Notes under the pieces: generated by a model
What the model saw: the letters and a program-made list of their open reading frames with translations, nothing else
What the model was told of the DNA's origin: nothing
The model's database searches: none
NCBI GenBank assembly: GCA_036558305.1
Contig: DATBFX010000214.1
Span: forward strand, 1 to 9,444
DNA: 9,444 nucleotides
Reading direction: 5' to 3'
From: DATBFX01 sp036558305
GTDB lineage: Bacteria; Chloroflexota; Chloroflexia; Thermomicrobiales; UBA6265
Position numbers and translations under genes: made by a program
Part shown: in pieces, positions 1 through 5,010 of the stretch
Numbering within the stretch: the first letter of the stretch is position 1
Layout: every line of letters begins with the position of its first letter

Positions 1-1
1 T

Positions 2-1216
2 GAGTTGGCCGGTTTTACGGTGTTGGACGTCCAAACCGGTGCCGGCGCGGTGGTCAAGGCGCGAGTCGTCGTGGTCGCGACCGGCGGTTCGGCGACGATG
101 TACCGCATTTCGGCGCCGGCGCGCGAGAAAACGGGCGACGGGATCGCGATGTGCTACCGCGCCGGTCTCGAACTGCGCGACATGGAGATGCTCCAGTTCC
201 ACCCGACCGGGCTCCTCGCCGGCCCGTCCCGCCTCTCGGGCGCGGTCCTGGAAGAGGGATTGCGCGGCGCGGGCGCCTATCTCTACAACGGTCTCGGCGA
301 GCGATTCATGGTCCGCTACGATCCGGACCGGATGGAGCGATCGACGCGCGACATCGTGTCCCGCTCCAGCTACCTCGAGATCATGGCCGGCCGGGGAACC
401 GGGGCCGGTGGCGTCCTGATCGACATCTCGCACTTGGGCGCGGCCGAAGTGGAGCGCCGGTTCCCCGGCATGGTCGCCCGGACCCGGTTGATCGGCGAGG
501 ACCTGGCGCGCGGCCCCGTTTCGGTCTCCCCCTCCGCCCATTTCCAGATGGGCGGCGTCATCATCGACACGGAATGCCAAACCGCCATCCCCGGTCTGCT
601 CGTCGCCGGCGAGGACGCCGGCGGCACGCACGGCGCGAACCGCCTGGGCGGCAACGGCGTCGCGGAATCGACGGTTTTCGGCGCGCGGGCCGGCGACCTT
701 GCTGCCCGTCTCGCGCGTGAGCGGTCGTACCACGATCCAGAGCGCGTCGAGGTTTTGGTCTCCATCCGACGAGCCCGCGAACCCCTGCAACGAGACCGCG
801 GGCCCGACCCGTTCGCCATTTCGCGTACGTTGAAGGACGCGATGTGGGAAGACTGCGGAGTCGTGCGCGACCGGCAGGGGTTGCAGCGCGCGGTCGATCG
901 GATCGAGGAGTTGATCGAGCAGGCCGACCGGGTCGCGGTCGCCGGCCCGGCACAGGCGAATTACGGCTGGCAGGAAGCGCTCGACGTGCGCAATCAGTTG
1001 ACCGTGGCACGGACGATGGTCCTCGCGGCGCTCGCCCGCGAGGAATCGCGCGGCGCCCACTTCCGCTCCGACTTCCCCGCGCAAGACGACGAGCGGTGGC
1101 TGCGCTCCATCGTCGTCCGCCGCGGTGCGGACGGCCAACCGGAACTCGATTCGCGTCCGGTCGCGCTCTCGCGTCTGCGACCGGACGTGCCCGCACCGGC
1201 AGGAGTGGCGGGATGA
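2..1216 (+). CDS. sdhA: Succinate dehydrogenase/fumarate reductase flavoprotein subunit, C-terminal part (5' end outside window)
   Basis: Flavoprotein subunit of complex II, which oxidises succinate to fumarate (or the reverse) with covalently bound FAD at the cytoplasmic face of the membrane. The reading frame is open from base 2, so the gene enters from the left and most of the N-terminal FAD-binding region is missing. Visible family motifs in order: VVVVATGG (end of the first FAD-binding part), QFHPTG (active-site region), EEGLRGAGAYLYN, GERFM.RYDP, STRDIVSRS with the catalytic-type arginine, GRG, SAHFQMGGV with the substrate-binding histidine, and GLLVAGEDAGGTHGANRLGGNGVAEST for the second FAD contact. 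The C-terminal helical region ends with RPVALSRLRP. The stop overlaps the sdhC start by ATGA, indicating translational coupling. An apparent start at base 5 (TTG) is only internal. The motifs are direct observations; the direction of the reaction in vivo is not decided by sequence. Confidence 0.94.
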   Translation, partial: ELAGFTVLDVQTGAGAVVKARVVVVATGGSATMYRISAPAREKTGDGIAMCYRAGLELRDMEMLQFHPTGLLAGPSRLSGAVLEEGLRGAGAYLYNGLGERFMVRYDPDRMERSTRDIVSRSSYLEIMAGRGTGAGGVLIDISHLGAAEVERRFPGMVARTRLIGEDLARGPVSVSPSAHFQMGGVIIDTECQTAIPGLLVAGEDAGGTHGANRLGGNGVAESTVFGARAGDLAARLARERSYHDPERVEVLVSIRRAREPLQRDRGPDPFAISRTLKDAMWEDCGVVRDRQGLQRAVDRIEELIEQADRVAVAGPAQANYGWQEALDVRNQLTVARTMVLAALAREESRGAHFRSDFPAQDDERWLRSIVVRRGADGQPELDSRPVALSRLRPDVPAPAGVAG

Positions 1217-1716
1217 CAACCGGACAGGCGCTCTTCCTCGTCGGCTTCAGTCTGGTCCTGGTCGCGGTGCTCGGGTTCGCCACCGTCGTCGGGTTGGACG
1301 CCGCGCGCTCCGGCTCGGGGTCGCTCCTGACCCGCGACTTCATTCGGCGCCTCCAACGATCGCCGGCGGAGCGGGCGGAGTTCGATCGCTGGGCGTTCAT
1401 TGCCCACCGGGTCAGCGGTTTCGCGGTCTTCGCCTTCCTGCTGCTCCACCTCCTGGACGTCGGTCTGTATTCCGTCTCTTCCGCCCGCTACGACGACGTC
1501 CACGACCTTTACGGCTCGCTCCTGCTGCGCCTCTTCGAGTGCGGCCTGCTCTTCGCGATCCTCTTCCACACCTTCAACGGATTGCGACTCCTGGGTATCG
1601 ACCTCGCGAACCTCCAGGTCGCGACCGCCCGCCGCCTCCTGGTCGTCGCCGTGGCCCTGACGCTGTTCGGCGGTCTGGCCGGCAGCGTCGTCATCCTCAA
1701 ACCGGCGGTCACATGA
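1213..1716 (+). CDS. sdhC: Succinate dehydrogenase cytochrome b subunit (membrane anchor)
   Basis: A 167-residue membrane anchor that carries heme b and helps form the quinone site of complex II. The ATG at 1213 overlaps the sdhA stop (ATGA), so this start is preferred over any longer frame. There is an N-terminal hydrophobic helix (about residues 5-27), a polar loop, then the typical SdhC signature HRVSGF followed by a hydrophobic helix with LLHLLDVG (His65 and His79), and a third helix with FHTFNGLRLL (His119), all in the usual places for heme/quinone ligands. A last hydrophobic helix spans about 141-163. Position directly between the flavoprotein gene and a second anchor supports the call. 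The order A-C-D differs from the classical C-D-A-B order, so sdhB must lie upstream or elsewhere. Confidence 0.9.
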   Translation: MTTGQALFLVGFSLVLVAVLGFATVVGLDAARSGSGSLLTRDFIRRLQRSPAERAEFDRWAFIAHRVSGFAVFAFLLLHLLDVGLYSVSSARYDDVHDLYGSLLLRLFECGLLFAILFHTFNGLRLLGIDLANLQVATARRLLVVAVALTLFGGLAGSVVILKPAVT

Positions 1717-2123
1717 GTGATTCCCTGTCGACGGCGCCGGCCGTACGCTCGGCCTACCGCGGTGCCGAACCCCGGTCGACCGACGGCAGGGCGCGCCTCT
1801 GGTCGTTCCTCCTGGTCCGCCTGACCGGGTTGGCGTTGACGATCCTCGTCCTCGGCCACTTCACGCTGACCCACATCGTCAACGACGTGGCCGATACCGA
1901 CTCGGCCTTCGTCGCCCGCCGCTGGGGGTCGGCCCTCTGGGTCGCCTGGGACTGGTTGATGCTCCTCTGCGCGATCGCGCACGGCGCCGCCGGTGTCTGG
2001 GTTGCCATCGACGACTACACGCCGGAAACCGCGGGGCGACGGCGCCGGCACCGCGTCCTGCTCGGGATCAGTGCCGTTGCCCTCGCCCTCGGCACGATCA
2101 CGATCGTGGCAGCGACGAGGTGA
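1713..2123 (+). CDS. sdhD: Succinate dehydrogenase hydrophobic anchor subunit
   Basis: A 136-residue second membrane anchor of complex II. The ATG at 1713 overlaps the sdhC stop (ATGA), which fixes the start and suggests coupled translation of all three subunits. After a polar N-terminal tail (about 30 residues) there are three hydrophobic segments: about 31-56 with GHFTLTHIVND (His49 and His54), about 73-99 with the family-type sequence WDWLMLLCAIAHGAAGVW (His90, a likely heme ligand) followed by the DDY motif seen in SdhD proteins, and about 113-134. Heme ligation by His90 together with a histidine of SdhC is inferred from family knowledge. It is the last gene of the sdh run here; the next gene begins 53 bases later behind its own strong ribosome binding site and an inverted repeat. 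Confidence 0.88.
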   Translation: MSDSLSTAPAVRSAYRGAEPRSTDGRARLWSFLLVRLTGLALTILVLGHFTLTHIVNDVADTDSAFVARRWGSALWVAWDWLMLLCAIAHGAAGVWVAIDDYTPETAGRRRRHRVLLGISAVALALGTITIVAATR

Positions 2124-2146
2124 CCGGCAGGAGGCATCGCTTGCCA

Positions 2147-2163
2147 AATGTCGGACCGACATT
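2147..2163. promoter_or_regulatory. Perfect 17-bp inverted repeat just upstream of udh
   Basis: AATGTCGG, one central base, CCGACATT: both 8-base arms match perfectly. It ends one base before the udh ribosome binding site GAGGAGG (2164-2170), in the 53-base gap after sdhD. It could be an operator for a repressor or an RNA hairpin that exposes or hides the ribosome binding site. No T-run follows, so it is not a clear intrinsic terminator. The function is inference. Confidence 0.5.
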
Positions 2164-2176
2164 GAGGAGGATGGGA

Positions 2177-2959
2177 ATGGGAGAGAAGCAGCGCGTCCTG
2201 GTGACCGGCGCCTCCGGGGTGATCGGCACCGCGGTGAGGGAATACCTGGGCGACCGCTACGACCTGCACGCGCTGACGCACCGGCCCGCGGACTTCCCCA
2301 GCCATGTTGCCGACGTCGCCGATCTGGAGGCGATCCTGCCTGCGTTCGCGGGCATCGACGCGGTCGTGCACCTGGCGGCCTCGGCTTCGGTCGCGGCGCC
2401 CTGGAACGACGTCCTCCACAACAACCTGATCGGCACCTACAACGTCTTCGAGGCGAGCCGGCGGCGGGGCGTCAAGGCCGTGGTCTTCGCCTCCTCCAAC
2501 CACGCCATCGGCGGCTACGAAATCGACGGCGCGCCCGGCATCTACGCCCCCGACGACCCCCGCGTCTACGACCGCGCCGCCGAACTGCGCCCCGACTCCC
2601 TCTACGGCGTCTCCAAGGCCTACGGCGAGGCGCTCGGCCGCTACTACCACGACCGCTTCGGGCTGCGGGTCTGCAACCTCCGCATCGGCAGCGTCCTCGC
2701 CGACGACGATCCCCGCGCCGACTCGGTCCGCGACGGCTCCTTCTGGCTCGACATCACCCCCGAGCAGAAGTACGACCGGATGCGCGCCACCTGGCTGAGC
2801 CGCCGCGACTGCGCCGGGTTGATCGCCGCCTGCCTGGACGCGGAGGACGTGGGGTGGGCGGTGGTCTACGGCATCTCCGACAACCCGCGCCAGTTCTGGG
2901 ACCTTACGCACGGGAAGGAGGTGCTGGGGTGGTGGCCGATGGACCGGGCCCCGGAATAG
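2177..2959 (+). CDS. udh: NAD-dependent uronate dehydrogenase-like SDR (epimerase/dehydratase superfamily)
   Basis: A 260-residue extended-type short-chain dehydrogenase. The start at 2177 is chosen because GAGGAGG at 2164-2170 lies six bases upstream; an ATG at 2171 touches that site directly, and a frame opening at 2120 has no supporting site. TGASGVIG (residues 10-17) is the glycine-rich NAD-binding loop, and SLYGVSK (141-147) supplies Tyr143 and Lys147 of the YxxxK catalytic pair. FASSNHAIGGY (104-114), RIGS (169-172), RMRATWLS (201-208) and the end VVYGISDN...LGWWPMD closely follow bacterial uronate dehydrogenases (EC 1.1.1.203), which oxidise galacturonate or glucuronate to the aldarolactone. 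From this the hexuronate role is inferred; another sugar substrate is possible. No other uronate gene is nearby. Two other places in the window hold partial copies of this gene (3735-3893 and 7987-8138). Confidence 0.8.
   Translation: MGEKQRVLVTGASGVIGTAVREYLGDRYDLHALTHRPADFPSHVADVADLEAILPAFAGIDAVVHLAASASVAAPWNDVLHNNLIGTYNVFEASRRRGVKAVVFASSNHAIGGYEIDGAPGIYAPDDPRVYDRAAELRPDSLYGVSKAYGEALGRYYHDRFGLRVCNLRIGSVLADDDPRADSVRDGSFWLDITPEQKYDRMRATWLSRRDCAGLIAACLDAEDVGWAVVYGISDNPRQFWDLTHGKEVLGWWPMDRAPE
2422..2573 (+). repeat. Source copy of a 152-bp direct repeat inside udh
   Basis: These bases, coding for about residues 82-132 of the udh product, recur at 7987-8138 in the same orientation with a single mismatch (C at 2550 versus G at 8115). 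Identity breaks sharply at both ends (2421/7986 and 2574/8139). Such near identity over 152 bases, including third codon positions, points to a recent copying event or an assembly join. Confidence 0.95.
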
Positions 2960-3025
2960 CACGTGAGACGGCGTGCCCTGTACAAGCAGGGGATTCGCTC
3001 GTGGACGAACTCGGCCCGGCTGCGA

Positions 3026-3256
3026 CTACTGATTGGACGCCACAGATGCGATGCCTCGTCGCGAAAGCACCTCGACGTCTGCGGCGGGTAGTGTCAGGAG
3101 GGCGATCGTTTCTCCGGTCTTGGGATCAGAGAATTCCACCTCGTACTGACCATCGCCCCAGTTCTCGACGATGACGCCTACTGCTCCTACCTCTAAGCCC
3201 GCATCCCGGAAGCGATCGGTTCGCAGACGCACCGGCTTAAGGTAAGGTCCGGTCAT
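3026..3256 (-). CDS. Small DUF4926-like protein, possible immunity/antitoxin partner
   Basis: A 76-residue protein. The ATG at 3256 is chosen because GGGAGGAAATCGAC directly precedes it on the minus strand, an excellent ribosome binding site, and because it overlaps the stop of the upstream gene by ATGA. The core pattern, with G..VGAVGVIVENW, GQYEVEFSDPKTGETIALL and TLPAADVEVL, matches the compact beta-rich DUF4926 family (small proteins with a conserved ...YEVEF.D..G...A..TL... core). The biochemical role of this family is unknown to me. Tight coupling behind a DUF6883-like gene suggests a two-component pair in which this small protein may neutralise or assist its partner; that is inference. 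It runs convergent to udh, with only a weak 5-bp hairpin (2976-2991) between them. Confidence 0.68.
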   Translation of the reverse strand: MTGPYLKPVRLRTDRFRDAGLEVGAVGVIVENWGDGQYEVEFSDPKTGETIALLTLPAADVEVLSRRGIASVASNQ

Positions 3257-3708
3257 GTCGATTTCCTCCCGCGAACCAGGAACCCCGAGAAGGGGGTGAC
3301 GAGGGCGAGCACTCCATCGGCTCGCAGGATCCAAATCGAGCGCAGCCGCCGCCCTTGGAGTTCGATCGGCACGACGTAGCGCCGCCCATGGACATCCGAC
3401 CTGCCGACTTCGTAGTCGCCACCGGCGAGGCTCTTTCTCGCTTGATCGACGTAGAGTGCGACCAATGCCTTCGCGTCTTCGTCACTTCGGGTCCGGTATC
3501 CGAAAAGATCAATAAAAATACCATCCTTCCCTTCGGCGTTTTCCGGATCGAGCACGTATTCAGAGAATTTCCGTGGATCGGCGGTAATGTGCGGGATGGC
3601 AAGCGGAGGATGCCCTCCGCCTTCTTCATCGGAATCCGATCCGTTGTGCGTTTCAGCCACACCCTCGTCCAAGCGGGTTCGCGCGGTCCCCAGGATTGAA
3701 TCTACCAC
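3253..3708 (-). CDS. DUF6883-like protein, possible toxin-type domain
   Basis: Up to 151 residues from a GTG at 3708. The start is uncertain: no good ribosome binding site is seen, a stop closes the frame at 3756, and an in-frame GTG at 3660 is an alternative. From about residue 37 the pattern IPHITADPRKFSEYVLDPE..EGKDGIFIDLFGY, then HGRRYVVPIELQG, then RSIWILRADGVLALVTPFSG resembles the DUF6883 family (a leading ...K...YLL.P.H..G.....F...G pattern, then KY.V.G.., then ..VW.v..G...P.LVT). DUF6883 domains are known at C-termini of polymorphic-toxin-like proteins; a toxic role here is inference. The stop overlaps the next gene (ATGA). The middle of the gene (around 3490-3545) is visibly richer in A and T than its neighbours, suggesting transfer. 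Its 5' end lies only 26 bases from a broken udh copy, so the original N-terminus and promoter may have been lost. Confidence 0.58.
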   Translation of the reverse strand: MVDSILGTARTRLDEGVAETHNGSDSDEEGGGHPPLAIPHITADPRKFSEYVLDPENAEGKDGIFIDLFGYRTRSDEDAKALVALYVDQARKSLAGGDYEVGRSDVHGRRYVVPIELQGRRLRSIWILRADGVLALVTPFSGFLVRGRKST

Positions 3709-3734
3709 ACCCTGGAAGATCGTTCGTCGATGCT

Positions 3735-3893
3735 CCGCCGCGGCTGCGCCGAGTTATCGCCGCCTGCCTCGACGCGGAGGACGTGGGGTGGGCCGCGGTC
3801 TACGGCATCTCCGACAATCCGCGCCGGTTCTGGGACCTCGCGCACGGGCGGGAGCTGCTCGGGTGGTTCCCCAAGGACCGAGCGCCGGAGTAG
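3735..3893 (+). pseudogene. Diverged 3'-end fragment of a udh paralogue
   Basis: This stretch aligns with 2800-2959, the last ~53 codons of udh plus stop. From the shift onward 38 of 46 residues match (ending ...FWDLAHGRELLGW...KDRAPE). One base is missing relative to udh (G2821 has no counterpart between 3755 and 3756), so the frame is shifted near its 5' end, and everything upstream of base 3735 is absent. No start codon with a ribosome binding site fits. Differences are spread over the fragment, unlike the near-identical copy at 7987-8138, so this is an older paralogue or a homologue from another strain. Together with the udh 3' end it flanks the minus-strand DUF6883/DUF4926 cassette as a direct repeat. 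Confidence 0.85.
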
Positions 3894-4022
3894 CGCCTGG
3901 GGAAGCAACATCCTGCCGGAAATGACGTGGCACTCGCGGGCGCGGGTCGCATCACCCATTGGCCCCGACTCGCCAGGGAACGATCCCGGTAGCCGCCGGC
4001 ACCGCGGTCATCCGTCCGTCAC

Positions 4023-4051
4023 GAAGTCCCGGCCAGGTCGGCCGGGGCTTC
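4023..4051 (+). terminator. Strong GC stem-loop, likely terminator
   Basis: GAAGTCCCGGCC, loop AGGTC, GGCCGGGGCTTC: twelve paired positions with one T-G wobble. The plus strand continues with TTCGTGT, a short pyrimidine-rich tail; the minus strand lacks a T-run. It fits an intrinsic terminator for plus-strand transcription from the udh paralogue whose 3' end remains at 3735-3893, and may work in both directions. Confidence 0.6.
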
Positions 4052-4196
4052 TTCGTGTCCACGCGGTGAGGACTGGTCGACCGGCGGCGCGAGATCGCGG
4101 ACCGTCCGGGGGACGGTGGCCCAATCGGAGAGCGTGCCGATCGCAGGGGCGGTTGCCGCTGCAGCGCGAGTACAGCCGCGAACCTCGACCGCGGGG

Positions 4197-4238
4197 CCGG
4201 GATGGCGGAGATGAGGCGTTGGCCCCTCGCCATCCCGG
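4197..4238 (-). terminator. Inverted repeat after the secreted-protein gene
   Basis: Perfect 11-base arms (CCGGGATGGCG at 4197-4207 and CGCCATCCCGG at 4228-4238) with a 20-base loop that can itself pair (GGC/GCC). It lies about 20 bases beyond the stop of the minus-strand gene ending at 4259. There is no T-run on the minus side, so it may be a GC-type terminator or mRNA-stabilising hairpin rather than a classical one. Confidence 0.5.
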
Positions 4239-4258
4239 CACTCGGCAGCGGTAGGCGG

Positions 4259-4795
4259 CTATGCCGCCGGCGTACCCGCTGGCGGCATCCCCGGGGCCTC
4301 GGCCACGATCCGGGTCGCCTGGATCGTCCCCGAGAAGGTCGCCAGCGTCTTCCCCGCCGGGTCGGCGAGGGTGGTGACGAACTCGCCGCTGAACGTCTGG
4401 CCGTCGGCGCCCAAGGTGATGCCAAGGCGCGGAGTAATGGTGCCGAGGGGCTGACCATCCGCGTTCGCCCGCAAGTGCACGAAGGTGGCGTTGGCGGTGT
4501 CGGCGCCGGTCGCTGCCCACGCCCCGTGGGCCGTGCTGACGAAGACGACGCCAGGCGGGGTGCCCGGAGGCGCCTGCTGCGCCGGCAGGCCCGAGGTCAG
4601 GACCGTCCCGTCGGCGCCGAACGTGCTCAAGGTGAGGAACGTCCGCCCATCGGCGGCCGAGACGACGACTCGCCAAGAACCGGCGAGGTCCGGCCCATCG
4701 CTCTCCTGGGCAGTGGTGGATCCGATCCGAGCCGCAGCGACCAATCCGAGCACAACGACGGCCACGGCTGAGAGCAAGACCGGCAAACGACGCAT
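4259..4795 (-). CDS. Secreted protein of unknown function
   Basis: A 178-residue protein. The ATG at 4795 has AAGGGGG a suitable distance upstream on the minus strand. The N-terminus (MRRLPVLLSAVAVVVLGLVAAA) is a clear signal peptide with a likely signal peptidase I cut near residue 29 (TTA/QE); no lipobox cysteine is present. The mature part looks like a beta-rich single domain: GSWRVVVSAADG, LTLSTFGADGTVLTSG, HGAWAATG, TFVHLRANADGQPLGT, LGADGQTFSGEF and GTIQATRIVAE. This alternating pattern resembles a family of secreted hypotheticals I associate with Chloroflexota and Actinobacteria. A small barrel-like fold is possible but only inferred. The tail is rich in Pro, Ala and Gly. It follows the large regulator gene on the same strand after a 215-base gap carrying inverted repeats, so it is probably transcribed from its own promoter and might be a target of that regulator. 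I cannot assign a function. Confidence 0.72.
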   Translation of the reverse strand: MRRLPVLLSAVAVVVLGLVAAARIGSTTAQESDGPDLAGSWRVVVSAADGRTFLTLSTFGADGTVLTSGLPAQQAPPGTPPGVVFVSTAHGAWAATGADTANATFVHLRANADGQPLGTITPRLGITLGADGQTFSGEFVTTLADPAGKTLATFSGTIQATRIVAEAPGMPPAGTPAA

Positions 4796-4871
4796 GGTAG
4801 CTTCCCCCTTCGTTCTGGCGGCTCAATGGCTGCTTCTTGAGACAGTGCCGGCACCGGCACGGCACCGGCGC

Positions 4872-4898
4872 CTCGATTGATGGTGGTCGTGAATCGAG
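4872..4898. promoter_or_regulatory. Inverted repeat upstream of the secreted-protein gene
   Basis: Perfect 7-base arms CTCGATT (4872-4878) and AATCGAG (4892-4898) separated by 13 bases, about 80 bases upstream of the minus-strand start at 4795. The centre-to-centre spacing of about two helical turns would suit a dimeric regulator. Function is inferred; no clear -35/-10 pair was found nearby. Confidence 0.35.
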
Positions 4899-4925
4899 AT
4901 GCTGCATGGCGGCCGCGGCCGGCGC

Positions 4926-4944
4926 ATGGGGAAACATTCCCCAT
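4926..4944. promoter_or_regulatory. Perfect 19-bp inverted repeat, candidate operator
   Basis: ATGGGGAA, spacer ACA, TTCCCCAT: perfect 8-base arms. It lies between the stop of the large regulator (5011) and the start of the secreted-protein gene (4795), both on the minus strand. A weaker pair follows directly (CATTT at 4942-4946, AAATG at 4955-4959). Likely an operator or a read-through-limiting hairpin; there is no T-run on the minus side. Confidence 0.45.
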
Positions 4945-5010
4945 TTCGTCCGGGAAATGTGCGTAATTGTTGGCGAGTGTCTTGGGATGGGCGGTGTCGG
5001 CGAGCGGCCC

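Larger units (their letters stand above)
3894..4258. other. Gene-free stretch with several hairpins
   Basis: No convincing gene was found on either strand. Besides the two stem-loops listed separately there is a perfect 7-bp stem with a 3-base loop at 4101-4117 (ACCGTCC, GGG, GGACGGT). It sits between the udh remnant (plus strand) and the secreted-protein gene (minus strand), two convergent units, so terminator-like structures are expected here. Confidence 0.6.

Noticed and set aside
2015..2962. Long minus-strand open frame (about 315 codons) opposite udh
   Set aside because: It is antisense to a clear enzyme, rich in Val, Gly, Ala and Asp as expected from a GC-rich reverse frame, and has no family motifs. 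Part of it recurs in the chimeric minus-strand frame at 7823-8464 only because the DNA is duplicated.
1993..3174. Long plus-strand open frame (about 393 codons) overlapping sdhD and udh
   Set aside because: An arginine/proline-rich out-of-frame shadow of the real genes; no motifs and no start signal.
3237..3662. Second minus-strand frame across the DUF6883-like gene
   Set aside because: Mixed composition with no conserved pattern; the other frame carries the family-like sequence and the ATGA junction.
3960..4060. Possible tRNA or structured RNA in the GC-rich hairpin region
   Set aside because: No cloverleaf, T-arm consensus or CCA-like end could be built; only simple stem-loops are present.
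4840..4875. Short GC repeat (GGCACC/GGCACG units) as a tandem repeat or CRISPR-like array
   Set aside because: Only two or three imperfect units with no spacers; compatible with chance in GC-rich DNA.
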